From positions 1-64,000 of the forward strand of contig NZ_FREZ01000004.1 of the NCBI RefSeq assembly GCF_900143525.1: a stretch of DNA of 64,000 nt, read 5' to 3'. The DNA is from Ruegeria sp. Alg231-54 (GTDB lineage: Bacteria; Pseudomonadota; Alphaproteobacteria; Rhodobacterales; Rhodobacteraceae). Under the pieces are notes generated by a model, which made no database searches, was not told where the DNA came from, and was given only the letters and a program-made list of their open reading frames with translations. A program made the position numbers and the translations under genes. Shown here piece after piece: positions 8,283 to 17,124 of the stretch (position 1 is the stretch's first letter; every line of letters begins with the position of its first letter).

Positions 8283-9365
8283 GTGTCAATGAACTTTCGC
8301 ATAGCCATTGTTGGCATTGGCCTTGTAGGACGCCGTCATGCAGACGCTATCCGAGCGTTGCGTCATGTCGATCTTGTTGCAGTTGTAGATCCCAGCGACG
8401 AAGGCCGTGCGTATGCCGTTGAGCACGGGGTGGCACACTTCGAAACCCTTAAGGAAATGCTCGCAAGTCAGACGCCGGACGGTGCTGTGCTCGCGACCCC
8501 GACGACGCTTCATGTGGAACAAGGCCTTACGTGTGTTCGACATGGGTGTGCCGTACTGGTCGAAAAACCGATCGCCGTGGAAGCTGCCGCAGCACTTGAG
8601 CTTGTCCAAGAAGCGGAGAAGGCCAATGTGCCGCTCATGGTCGGACATCATCGTCGGCACAACCCTCTGATTAAGTCAGCTAAGGAAGCCATTGTAAAAG
8701 GGAAGATCGGAGATGTTCGCGCGGTCCACGCAAACTGCTGGTTTTACAAACCCGACACGTATTTTGAGGCCGCGCCGTGGCGCAAGAAACCCGGTGCGGG
8801 GCCCATCTCGGTCAATCTTGTCCACGATGTTGATCTGCTGCGGTATCTGGCCGGCGAGGTTGTGACCGTACAGGCGCAGTCAGCTGCATCGAAGCGCGGT
8901 TATGACAATGAAGACGTTGCCGGGGCATTGTTGACGTTCGAAGGGGGAGCGATTGGGACAATAAGCGTGTCCGACAGCATCGTTGCTCCGTGGAGCTGGG
9001 AGATGACGTCTCAGGAATACCCAATCTATCCATCGACCACTGAGAGTAGTTACATGATTGGTGGCTCTCATGGGTCGCTATCTGTCCCCGATCTTCGACT
9101 TTGGGGCTACCAGGATGAGCAGAGGGACTGGTGGACACCAATCTCGTCAACGGCGCTAAAGAAGGGTGCCTCGGACCCATTGGTCAATCAACTCAGGCAC
9201 TTCGTTGACGTGGCTCGGCACGACGCGGAACCAATTGTGTCTGGGTGGGAAGGCCTGAGAACACTTCAAGTCATTGAAGCTATTCAAAATTCCTGCCGAA
9301 CTGGAGAGACCGTCCGGATAGAAAGTCTTCAACAAAATTCGAAAACGGAGGCGGCGGCAATATAA
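8283..9365 (+). CDS. Gfo/Idh/MocA-family NAD(P)-dependent oxidoreductase
   Basis: A 360-aa protein. The N-terminal Rossmann fold shows IVGIGLVGRRHADA (residues 9-22), and the family Lys is in VEKPIAVE (K95). The C-terminal alpha/beta domain carries ISVNLVHDVDLLRYLAGE with the usual catalytic-region His/Asp. The family oxidises sugars, cyclitols and related alcohols. The GTG start at 8283 is 6 bases after GGAAGGA; the ATG at 8289 is the alternative. It opens the catabolic locus, divergent from the GntR gene. A 17-bp palindrome overlaps its stop codon. Substrate unknown. Confidence 0.87.
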   Translation: MSMNFRIAIVGIGLVGRRHADAIRALRHVDLVAVVDPSDEGRAYAVEHGVAHFETLKEMLASQTPDGAVLATPTTLHVEQGLTCVRHGCAVLVEKPIAVEAAAALELVQEAEKANVPLMVGHHRRHNPLIKSAKEAIVKGKIGDVRAVHANCWFYKPDTYFEAAPWRKKPGAGPISVNLVHDVDLLRYLAGEVVTVQAQSAASKRGYDNEDVAGALLTFEGGAIGTISVSDSIVAPWSWEMTSQEYPIYPSTTESSYMIGGSHGSLSVPDLRLWGYQDEQRDWWTPISSTALKKGASDPLVNQLRHFVDVARHDAEPIVSGWEGLRTLQVIEAIQNSCRTGETVRIESLQQNSKTEAAAI

Positions 9366-9380
9366 AATATCAGATATTTT
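9364..9380. promoter_or_regulatory. 17-bp palindrome, candidate operator before the TRAP operon
   Basis: aaaatatcagatatttt: 7-bp arms around CAG. The identical 17-mer occurs at 19060-19076, before the second block of the locus. It overlaps the stop codon of the oxidoreductase and lies 87 bases before dctP. Two identical long palindromes in front of two blocks of one locus suggest a shared regulator site. Confidence 0.65.
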
Positions 9381-9466
9381 TCAAAAAATCTTGCAAAATG
9401 ATCAAAATAGGTCAAAACTCGGAATCGTCAAAAAGGAAGCATCATGATGTCTCAGGGAGGAGCAAA

Positions 9467-10477
9467 GTGATTACCAAATTTACCCGACGGGCTGCTGTAT
9501 CAGCCCTGGTCGCAACCGGTGTACTGTTTAGCGCAACAAGTGGGGCGCTGGCGGAAGGCAAAGTACAACTACGCCTCGCAACATCAGGATCGGAGACCGA
9601 TCAGCGTTCGGTCGCTATGGCCGAAGTTTTTGCGCCCATGGTTGCCGATTTCGCCAGCTATGAACCCAGCTATAACGGTACAATCTTCGCTCAGGGCACC
9701 GAGTTGGACGCCCTCAGCCGAGGCAACCTGGAAATGTCGATCACTTCGGCGCAGGAACTGGCCCAGTTCTTCCCCGAGTTTTCGATCTTTACCGCAGGCT
9801 ATGTCCACCAGGACGCCGCGCATCAGGTGGCTGTCTTCAACGATCCCTTGATGGATGCCTTTAAGCAGAAGGCCGAAGAAGAACTGGGCGTCAAACTGCT
9901 GTCGGTCATGTATCTGGGGCGTCGTCAGGTGAACCTGCGCCAACCCAAGGACGAACTGACCGTCAGCACTCCGGCTGATCTGGAGGGTGTGAACCTGCGG
10001 ATGCCGGGCACAGATGCGTGGCAGTTCCTTGGTAAAGCGCTGGGTGCCGCCCCGACACCAATGGCGTTCTCAGAGGTTTACACAGCTCTGTCGACCGGTG
10101 CCGTTGACGGTCAGGACAACCCATTGCCGACCGTGGTTGATGCCAAATTCTACGAAGTGACTAATCAGATCGTACTGACATCGCACTTGGTTGATTTGAA
10201 CTATATCGCCATTGGCAAACAGGTTTGGGATGGGCTGACCCCCGAACAGCAAGCCAAGGTCCAGGAAGCTGCTGACGCAGCCGCTGAATCGGGTCGCCAG
10301 AAGCAGCTGCAAAAAGAAGAAGATCTGGTCAGTTTCCTCAAAGAACAGGGCATGGAAATCTACGAACCCGACCTCGCCGCGTTCCGCGATCAGGTACAAT
10401 CGATGTACCTGGACAGCGAATTTGCGGGCGCTTGGCCGGAAGGCGTGCTCGAGCAGATCAACACTCTGGGCAACTAA
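9467..10477 (+). CDS. dctP: TRAP transporter solute-binding protein (DctP family)
   Basis: A 336-aa periplasmic protein. The signal peptide is clear: VITKFTRRAAVSALVATGV followed by a cleavage site after GALA. The mature part has the family pattern, including YLGRRQVNLRQPKDELTVSTPADLEGVNLRMPGTDAWQ, where the Arg of LRMPG binds the substrate carboxylate, and GAVDGQDNPL. This predicts an organic acid or sugar acid ligand. The GTG start has GGGAGGAG just upstream. It is the first gene of a run reaching 18971. Confidence 0.92.
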   Translation: MITKFTRRAAVSALVATGVLFSATSGALAEGKVQLRLATSGSETDQRSVAMAEVFAPMVADFASYEPSYNGTIFAQGTELDALSRGNLEMSITSAQELAQFFPEFSIFTAGYVHQDAAHQVAVFNDPLMDAFKQKAEEELGVKLLSVMYLGRRQVNLRQPKDELTVSTPADLEGVNLRMPGTDAWQFLGKALGAAPTPMAFSEVYTALSTGAVDGQDNPLPTVVDAKFYEVTNQIVLTSHLVDLNYIAIGKQVWDGLTPEQQAKVQEAADAAAESGRQKQLQKEEDLVSFLKEQGMEIYEPDLAAFRDQVQSMYLDSEFAGAWPEGVLEQINTLGN

Positions 10478-10507
10478 ATCTGAGTAGCGAAGGGAGGGAG
10501 AACCCCA

Positions 10508-11083
10508 ATGAAAGCCTTCATCAAGGGGTTCTCCCGACTGACCGAAGCGATTGCCGGCGGGATGCTGGCGGCAATCTTCCTGATCTTCCTGCTGCAAATA
10601 CTTTTACGCTACTTCTTCACCCCCGCCGGATGGACGCTTGAACTCATCGGCATTCTTTGGGTCTGGGTGATCTTCTTCAGTTGCGCTTTCATAGTGCGTG
10701 AACGTGATCACGTGAAGTTCGACATCATCTACCTTTCGGTGCCGATGCGCGTGCGGCAGGTCTTTGCGATGCTGGCCGCCGCAGCGATCGTGGTCGGGAT
10801 GCTCTACAGTTTCCTGCCGACGTGGGACTACATTGACTGGATGAAAATCCGCAAGACATCGACTGTCCGCAATCCGTTCTCGGGCGAGAAGATACCGCTG
10901 CGGACCGTGTTCTCGATTTATGCCGTTTTCATGCTTGTTGTGGCGGCGCGCTACGGGTGGCTGTTCTTTGACATCCTGCGCAATGGGCCGCCAAAAACCG
11001 AACTTGAAATGGTCGTTGGGTACAACGTGGTCGACGACCATCCCCGTGTCGATGTGGAAGACGACGAGGACGCTGACAAATGA
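10508..11083 (+). CDS. dctQ: TRAP transporter small permease (DctQ family)
   Basis: A 191-aa inner-membrane protein with four predicted membrane segments (AIAGGMLAAIFLIFLLQIL, LELIGILWVWVIFFSCAFIV, a third at VFAMLAAAAIVVGMLYSFL and a fourth at VFSIYAVFMLVVAARYGWLFF). The family motif RERDHVKFDI is present. It pairs with the large permease, overlapping its start by 4 bases (ATGA), so translation is coupled. The C-terminal tail is acidic (DVEDDEDADK). Confidence 0.92.
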   Translation: MKAFIKGFSRLTEAIAGGMLAAIFLIFLLQILLRYFFTPAGWTLELIGILWVWVIFFSCAFIVRERDHVKFDIIYLSVPMRVRQVFAMLAAAAIVVGMLYSFLPTWDYIDWMKIRKTSTVRNPFSGEKIPLRTVFSIYAVFMLVVAARYGWLFFDILRNGPPKTELEMVVGYNVVDDHPRVDVEDDEDADK

Positions 11084-12375
11084 GTTTTGAACTTCTTTCC
11101 TGCCTGCTCGCTCTCTTTCTTCTGGCAGGCATCGGGACACCTATCGGCTATTCCATCCTCTTGGCCTCATTAGTGTACTTGGGCACGGCCGGACTAGACG
11201 TCGCTCTCGCAGGCGAAAAGATCCTGCAAGGCTTCTACAAAAGCACGATCCTGCTTGCCGTGCCTTTGTTCATCGTCGCTGCGAATATCATGAACGCTGG
11301 GTCGATCACGGACCGTCTGTTGAACTTCTGCGTCGCTGCTGTCGGTCGTTTCAAGGGCGGCCTCGGGCACGTAAACGTAGTCGCGTCTCTGATCTTTTCG
11401 GGTATGTCCGGTTCGGCCGTCGCGGATGCTGCGGGGATCGGCAAGATCATCATTGAGATGATGACCAAGGATGGCCGCTACAGCCGAGGTTACGCAGCCG
11501 CAATCACGGCGGCGTCGGCGACAATTGGCCCGATCATTCCGCCCTCGATCCCGATGGTGTTGTACGCGCTCGTTTCCAAGGCCTCTATCGGGTCGCTGTT
11601 CCTGGCCGGTATTCTGCCGGGCCTAATCATGGGCGTCGTCCTCATGGCGATGAACTACTATCTGGCCGGAAAGCGGAACTTTGCATTGGAAGATCCTGTT
11701 CCACTGCGAGAATTGCCGGCTAAAACCGCCAACGCGTTTCCGGCACTGCTGATGCCCGCCATCTTGCTGTACGGCATATATGGCGGTGTCACCACTCCGA
11801 CCGAGGCTGCAGCCGTGGCTGCATTCTACGCCCTGCTACTGGCAGCGTTGTTCTATCGCGCACTGACCTTCCGTGGCCTGTATCAAGTGTTTGTCGACAG
11901 CGCGCGCTCTTCCGCGGCCGTCGGGGTTGTCATTGGTGGCGCCTTCATTCTGAACTTCATCGTCATTCAGGAACAGATTCCACAGTCGATCTCGGCCTTG
12001 CTGGAGGGTTCGGATGTCAGCCCGATTGTGTTTCTGATCCTCGTCAACCTGCTGATCCTCGCGCTGGGATGCGTATTGGACGCAACGACGATTATCTTGG
12101 TGATCGTGCCTCTGTTCATCCCGACCTGCGAAGCGCTCGGGATTGATCTGGTACATTTCGGGGTGTTGGTCGTCGTGAACTCGATGATCGGTCTGATCAC
12201 GCCGCCCTATGGCATTCTACTGTTTGTGATCAACGCCGTGACGGACATTCCGCTGCGTGAAATCATCTCAGAAATCTGGGCCTTCCTCGCGGTTCTCATC
12301 TTCGCCTTGGTGATCATGATGCTGATGCCGGATCTGGTCCTGTGGTTGCCGCGTATGTTTGGATATCAAGGATAA
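11080..12375 (+). CDS. dctM: TRAP transporter large permease (DctM family)
   Basis: A 431-aa polytopic protein with about 12 membrane segments, the sodium-coupled transport subunit. Family signatures: GIGTPIGYSILLAS, FSGMSGSAVADAAGIGKIIIEMM, the AITAASATIGPIIPPSIPMV motif and FGVLVVVNSMIGLITPPYG. Length is normal. Its stop codon shares one base with the next start (TAATG), tying the importer to the catabolic enzymes. Confidence 0.94.
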   Translation: MSFELLSCLLALFLLAGIGTPIGYSILLASLVYLGTAGLDVALAGEKILQGFYKSTILLAVPLFIVAANIMNAGSITDRLLNFCVAAVGRFKGGLGHVNVVASLIFSGMSGSAVADAAGIGKIIIEMMTKDGRYSRGYAAAITAASATIGPIIPPSIPMVLYALVSKASIGSLFLAGILPGLIMGVVLMAMNYYLAGKRNFALEDPVPLRELPAKTANAFPALLMPAILLYGIYGGVTTPTEAAAVAAFYALLLAALFYRALTFRGLYQVFVDSARSSAAVGVVIGGAFILNFIVIQEQIPQSISALLEGSDVSPIVFLILVNLLILALGCVLDATTIILVIVPLFIPTCEALGIDLVHFGVLVVVNSMIGLITPPYGILLFVINAVTDIPLREIISEIWAFLAVLIFALVIMMLMPDLVLWLPRMFGYQG

Positions 12376-14261
12376 TGTGCCTCTCGGTTTCGACAACGTC
12401 GATCCCCGGTGATCTGGCCGAAAAACTGAGTGCTATCGCTGACGCGGGATTCGGGGGCGTCGAACTACACGAACCGGATTTGACCGCTTTTGACGGGTCG
12501 CCATCGCAAGTCCGCGAAATTGCATCAGATCTCGGCCTGAAGATTTGCCTGCTACAACCCTTCCATAACCTTGAAGGCCAGGCCGACGCCGGACGGGAGC
12601 GCGCCTTTGATCGGCTGAAGCGTAAACTCGACCTGATGAGCGAGTTGGGAACGGAATTACTGCTTATCGGGTCTGCCTTCGAGGTCGATGCCGCTGCGAC
12701 CGAAGAACAGGTAGTCGCAGATCTTGGCGAAGCGGCCCAGATCGCGAAAGAGATGGGATTGCGTCTGGCCTATATGGGCTTGCCGTGGTCAGATCTTATT
12801 CACTCGGATGAACAGGCGTTAGGCGTCGTTGAAGCTGTCGACAGCCCTCATCTGGGGTTGGTTTTGAACTCATTCTTCTCGCTCGCTGACGGGTCTAAAC
12901 CCGCCCGCCTTCGAGACATTCCCGGAGAGCGGTTGTTCCATGTGCAACTGTCCGATGCACCCCGGCTTGAGATGGATATCCGCAGGCTCAAGCGGCACTT
13001 CGGGCTTTTGCCCGGTCTGGGATCGCTGAACCTTGCGGGCTTCGTGCGGGTGCTGTCCCGCGCCGGTTACAAGGGGCCGTGGTCCATCGCGCGCGTCAAC
13101 GAAGCGGCCCCGCAACCGGGTGGTCGAACACTGGCCCGAGACAGCTACAGATCGCTGGTCAATCTGCTGGACGAGGTGTCGCGGACCGAGCCGGGAACCG
13201 ATTTCGGCATCCCGAACCTGCCGGAACGCGTTTACGCGTCAGGCTTTGAGTTCGTCGAATTTACAGCCGACGAAACAAGCGGCGCGCAGCTGGCAGATAT
13301 GCTGTCAGCAATGTGTTTTCGAATGGAGCGAAAACACGTCGCCAAGTCCGTCGAGCTGTGGCGGCAAGGCGCGATCAACATCGTTGTGAATACCGAAAAG
13401 GAAGGTTTTGCCCATTCGGCCTTCCTGGGTCACGGCCCTTCCGTTTGTGATATGGGGTTGCGTGTCAAAGATGCGGATCAGACGGTTCAGCGCGCCAACG
13501 CGTTGGGCGCGCCGAATTTCTCACAGCCGGTGGGAACAGGGGAACTGGATATCCCGGCCATTCGGGGCGTTGGTGGCAATGTTGTCCATTTCATCGATGA
13601 GAAATCCGATCTGCATCGGGTGTGGGATATCGAGTTCGAGCCAGTCGCCAAGACCAAAGCGATCCAGCCCGCCGGTCTGCGCCGCATCGACCATCTGGCA
13701 CAGACGATGCGTAACGATGAGATGCAAAGCTGGCTGCTCTATTACATCTCGACTTTTGAGATGGCAAAATCCCCGATCGTGAACGTTGCCGACCCGTTGG
13801 GTGTTGTGCAAAGCCAAGCCATCGAAAGCCCCGAAGGCGAAGTGCGTTTAAACCTGAATGGTGCAGTTGGGCGTCGAACACTGGCGGCTTCATTCCTTGA
13901 AGGCGGTTTTGGTGCCGGTGTTCAGCACATCGCCTTCCAGTCGGACGACATATTTGAAACCTCAGCCCAATTGCGGAAGTCCGGTTTTCCCAGCCTGTCC
14001 ATCCCAGAAAACTACTACGCTGATCTGCAAGCGACATTCGGGTTAAGTGAAGACCTGATCGCCCAAATGCGCAGGGATAACATACTCTACGATCAGGCGG
14101 CGGGTGCCGAGTACTTTCAGATCTACAGTCGCCCCATTTTTAACGGCTTTTTCTTTGAAATTGTAGAGCGCCGAACTGCTTACGCCGGCTATGGCGCGCG
14201 TAACGCTGCGTTTCGATTAGCGGCGCAAACGCGACACCACGAGGCGGAAGGAACAACCTAA
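12375..14261 (+). CDS. Dehydroshikimate dehydratase-HPPD-type fusion with degenerate dehydratase site
   Basis: A 628-aa protein collinear with bacterial QuiC1/QsuB: an N-terminal TIM-barrel dehydroshikimate dehydratase domain (about 1-270) and a C-terminal HPPD-like VOC domain (about 285-620). In P. putida QuiC1 the metal ligands, as I recall, are E134, D165, Q191 and E239, with H168 in the site. Here these positions read M134 (AYMGLPW), N165 and F168 (LVLNSFF), Q191 (FHVQLSDAP) and A239 (WSIARVN); only Q is kept. The HPPD iron triad is intact: H440 (RIDHLAQ), H518 (GVQHIAF) and E595 (FFFEIVERR). So it is probably not a working dehydroshikimate dehydratase; an oxygenase or other VOC activity is more likely. 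Start at 12375 chosen for AAGGA upstream. Stop is one base from the next gene. Confidence 0.82.
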   Translation: MCLSVSTTSIPGDLAEKLSAIADAGFGGVELHEPDLTAFDGSPSQVREIASDLGLKICLLQPFHNLEGQADAGRERAFDRLKRKLDLMSELGTELLLIGSAFEVDAAATEEQVVADLGEAAQIAKEMGLRLAYMGLPWSDLIHSDEQALGVVEAVDSPHLGLVLNSFFSLADGSKPARLRDIPGERLFHVQLSDAPRLEMDIRRLKRHFGLLPGLGSLNLAGFVRVLSRAGYKGPWSIARVNEAAPQPGGRTLARDSYRSLVNLLDEVSRTEPGTDFGIPNLPERVYASGFEFVEFTADETSGAQLADMLSAMCFRMERKHVAKSVELWRQGAINIVVNTEKEGFAHSAFLGHGPSVCDMGLRVKDADQTVQRANALGAPNFSQPVGTGELDIPAIRGVGGNVVHFIDEKSDLHRVWDIEFEPVAKTKAIQPAGLRRIDHLAQTMRNDEMQSWLLYYISTFEMAKSPIVNVADPLGVVQSQAIESPEGEVRLNLNGAVGRRTLAASFLEGGFGAGVQHIAFQSDDIFETSAQLRKSGFPSLSIPENYYADLQATFGLSEDLIAQMRRDNILYDQAAGAEYFQIYSRPIFNGFFFEIVERRTAYAGYGARNAAFRLAAQTRHHEAEGTT

Positions 14262-14262
14262 T

Positions 14263-15135
14263 ATGAAGGCCGCACTAATCGGACAAGGGATTTCTGGCTC
14301 CATGACGCCTGAGATGCACGAGGCGGAGGGCCGGGCGCAGGGTATCGATCTGAGCTACGGTAGGATCGACACGGCAAAAGAGCCATTTCGTGGAATGTCG
14401 GTCGCTGATTTACTACATTATTCCGTTGAATTAGGCTGTGCGGCGGTCAACGTGACACACCCCTACAAAGCGTCGGTCATTGATCATCTCGATGAGCTTT
14501 CCAAGACTGCTGAGGAGCTTCAAGCTGTCAACGCGGTGGTTTTTTGTGACGACCGAATGGTTGGCCATAACACCGATTACATAGGTTTCCACAGTGCCTT
14601 CGGAGATTTTTTGGGATCATCGAAGACTGAAACGGTTCTCATGTTTGGTGCTGGTGGCGCGGGCAGTGCAGTCTCTTTGGCTTTGCTTGATTCAGGTGTT
14701 CGAGATCTGGAGATCATCGATCCTGACTTCCACCGAGCGCAGGCGCTGGTCAGTCGACTAAAGGTCTTGCGCCCTTGTGCGAAGCTTCAGGGTTCCCCCT
14801 CGATTTCGTTGGAACGGGTCAAATTTGTGGACGGAGTGGTCAATGCAACACCGCTCGGGATGGATAAGTACCCCGGGTCGGTAATTGATCCATCATTGTT
14901 GCGGCCGGATGCTTGGGTGGCAGATATAGTATATTTCCCGCTCGAGACACATCTTCTGAGCAGCGCCCGCACAACTGGGTTAAAAGTGATGAATGGTGCT
15001 GGAATGGCAGTTCATCAGGCTGCAGCGTCTTTTGAAATCTTCACCGGCTGCACCGCCTCAATCAGTCGTCTTCAAAACGTTTTCGATTCACTTCGTCAGC
15101 AGCGCATGCGCGAGTTTAGAGGTGCAACGGTATGA
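14263..15135 (+). CDS. Shikimate/quinate dehydrogenase-like oxidoreductase
   Basis: A 290-aa AroE-fold protein. Seen: GQGISGSMTPEMHEAE (substrate-binding SxT region), VNVTHPYK with catalytic Lys69, VNAVVF (N90), GHNTDYIGF (catalytic Asp105), the dinucleotide loop GAGGAG (129-134), VNATPLGM and GMAVHQAAASFEIFTG. Biosynthetic AroE usually begins GNPIxHSxSP; the different N-terminus and the catabolic neighbours point to the catabolic branch that oxidises shikimate, quinate or related hydroxycyclohexane acids with NAD(P). It begins one base after the preceding stop and overlaps the next gene by 4 bases. Confidence 0.85.
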   Translation: MKAALIGQGISGSMTPEMHEAEGRAQGIDLSYGRIDTAKEPFRGMSVADLLHYSVELGCAAVNVTHPYKASVIDHLDELSKTAEELQAVNAVVFCDDRMVGHNTDYIGFHSAFGDFLGSSKTETVLMFGAGGAGSAVSLALLDSGVRDLEIIDPDFHRAQALVSRLKVLRPCAKLQGSPSISLERVKFVDGVVNATPLGMDKYPGSVIDPSLLRPDAWVADIVYFPLETHLLSSARTTGLKVMNGAGMAVHQAAASFEIFTGCTASISRLQNVFDSLRQQRMREFRGATV

Positions 15136-15947
15136 CAAACGACGAGCAAGCTATCCGCCAATGGTGGCGTACCTCCATCATCGACATGAAGCCCGGTCAG
15201 ATCGCTTTTCGTGGCAACGCCATAGAGGACCTGATCGGGAACGTATCTTTCCCGCAGATGATCTGGCTGATGGTGCGGGGTGATCTGCCCAGCGACGCAC
15301 AAGCGCGCTTGTTCGAAGCTGCTTTGGTCGCAGGCGTGGATCACGGCCCACAGGCTCCCTCAATCGCGGCTGCGCGTATGGCCGCCACCTGCGGGGTAGG
15401 TCTCAATAATGCGATGGCGACTGCGGTGAACATGCTGGGCGACGTGCACGGCGGGGCAGGAGAGCAGTGTGCAGAGCTGTACTATGATATCGCAGTCCGC
15501 ATGGATGCGGGAGCTTCGCTGAATGACGCTGTTCGGGATGGCTTGGACAGTTGGCGCGAGACCTACGGCAAGATCGTATCGGGCTTTGGTCACAGGTTTC
15601 ACAAGCCTGTCGACCCACGCGCACCACGATTGATGAAACTTGTTCGTGATGCGACGGCAGTAGGCGCAGTATCTGGCCAGTTTGCCGATATCGGAGAAGA
15701 GGTTCAAGCCGAACTCGGTCGTCAACGCGGCGGTCGGCCAATTGCCATGAATATCGACGGCGCGACAGCTGTGATCTTCTGCGAACTTGGCTTTCCTGCG
15801 CCCTTGTCACGAGGGCTGTTCTGCCTGTCCCGCTCGGTCGGAATACTCGCCCACGCTTGGGAGCAAATGGGGCAGGGCGGTCGGAACAAAGGGCCGATGC
15901 CCCCGAATTACTTACCCCTCTACGAAGACAGGAATGATGACACGTGA
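15132..15947 (+). CDS. Short citrate-synthase-fold protein (citryl-CoA lyase-like)
   Basis: A 271-aa member of the citrate synthase superfamily, much shorter than citrate synthase (about 430 aa) because it lacks the N-terminal region. The catalytic triad is kept with nearly canonical spacing: H106 (GDVHGGAGEQ), H154 (GFGHRFHKPVDPR) and D209 (MNIDGATAV). Short proteins of this kind are usually named citryl-CoA lyase and cleave or form beta-hydroxyacyl-CoA thioesters. In this locus it may split an acyl-CoA made by the acylating aldehyde dehydrogenase at 20021. That role is inference. It overlaps its neighbours on both sides. Confidence 0.8.
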   Translation: MTNDEQAIRQWWRTSIIDMKPGQIAFRGNAIEDLIGNVSFPQMIWLMVRGDLPSDAQARLFEAALVAGVDHGPQAPSIAAARMAATCGVGLNNAMATAVNMLGDVHGGAGEQCAELYYDIAVRMDAGASLNDAVRDGLDSWRETYGKIVSGFGHRFHKPVDPRAPRLMKLVRDATAVGAVSGQFADIGEEVQAELGRQRGGRPIAMNIDGATAVIFCELGFPAPLSRGLFCLSRSVGILAHAWEQMGQGGRNKGPMPPNYLPLYEDRNDDT

Positions 15948-17124
15948 GACATCGAAATCCTTCCGGGTCGGCCTTATTGGCTGTGGTCGTATCAGCGATA
16001 TTTATCTAAAGACACTATCCAATTTTTCGAGCGTCGAGGTCGTGGCTTGTACATGCCTTGATCCTTCGGAAAGCCGCGCCAAAGCGGATCAATACGGTGT
16101 CGCCAAGGCCTGCACGCCAGATGAAGTGTTTGACGATCCGACGATTGACTGCGTTCTGAATCTGACAATTCCGGCGGCGCATGCCGAAATCAGCCTGCGC
16201 GCGTTGGAGGCGGGCAAGCACGTCTATTCCGAAAAGCCGCTGGTTATGAATCGAACAGATGGTAAGGCGATCCTGCACATGGCCTCTGAAAAGGGGTTAC
16301 TGGTCGGTTGCGCACCCGACACGTTTCTGGGCGGTCGCTGGCAGACCGTTCGGCGCTTGATCGACGAGGGTGCCATTGGCAAACCGACAGGGGTTTTTGC
16401 CCATGTCGGGACCCACGGGACGGAGCGCCACCATCCCAACCCGGATTTCTACTACCAGGCCGGTGGCGGGCCCTTGCTGGACCTTGGGCCATACTACCTG
16501 ACCGCCATGATTTTCTGTCTTGGTCCCGTAGACCGGGTCGCCGGAATGGCTCGGCGTACTTTCGACAAAAGGATGATCGAAAACGGCCCTCGCAACGGTG
16601 AATGGATAGATGTCGAGGTCGACACGCACTCCCTAAGCCTGCTGCAGTTCTCTTCCGGAGCTATAGGGTCGATGACCATGAGCTTCGACGTCTGGGACAG
16701 CGAAACTCCGCGGTTCGAGATCTACGGTGAAAACGGCACCATCAGCATCCCTGACCCTGACCCGGTTCATGGTGCCAATATCTTTCAGGGGGATGTCTGG
16801 TTGAAGACACGGGACACCTCGCGCTGGTCTCATCAGCCCCGTCCAACTGGTCGCGAGGACTGGCAGGTGGTCGAAAACAAACATGGATTCAATGAAGACA
16901 GTCGCGGGCTCGGCCTTTTGGATCTGGCTCTGGCGGCACAAGAAGGACGCCAACCCCGTGCAAGTGGAGCGCTTGCATACCACGTTTTCGAGGTTATGGA
17001 CGCGATCGAACGGGCGCCGAAATTTGGCGCCTATCAGACAATAGAAAGCCGGTGCGAAGCGCCGACGCCTTTGCCGGTCGATTTCCTTAACGACGAGAGA
17101 AAGGAATTGGTTCATGCCGATTGA
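15934..17124 (+). CDS. Gfo/Idh/MocA-family oxidoreductase
   Basis: A 396-aa protein with Rossmann motif VGLIGCGRISDIY (residues 12-24), Lys101 in YSEKPLVMN and the C-terminal domain motif GGGPLLDLGPYYLTAMIFCLGP. The start is placed at the first of two adjacent ATGs at 15934, overlapping the previous gene; a much longer upstream open frame would run antiparallel to nothing but inside the lyase gene and is not credible. It resembles NAD-dependent sugar or inositol dehydrogenases. The next gene starts 11 bases before its stop. Confidence 0.86.
   Translation: MMTRETSKSFRVGLIGCGRISDIYLKTLSNFSSVEVVACTCLDPSESRAKADQYGVAKACTPDEVFDDPTIDCVLNLTIPAAHAEISLRALEAGKHVYSEKPLVMNRTDGKAILHMASEKGLLVGCAPDTFLGGRWQTVRRLIDEGAIGKPTGVFAHVGTHGTERHHPNPDFYYQAGGGPLLDLGPYYLTAMIFCLGPVDRVAGMARRTFDKRMIENGPRNGEWIDVEVDTHSLSLLQFSSGAIGSMTMSFDVWDSETPRFEIYGENGTISIPDPDPVHGANIFQGDVWLKTRDTSRWSHQPRPTGREDWQVVENKHGFNEDSRGLGLLDLALAAQEGRQPRASGALAYHVFEVMDAIERAPKFGAYQTIESRCEAPTPLPVDFLNDERKELVHAD

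Noticed and set aside
12375-15135. Standard quinate/shikimate degradation operon
   Set aside because: The dehydratase domain lacks its metal ligands, and neither dehydroquinate dehydratase nor protocatechuate genes are in the window.
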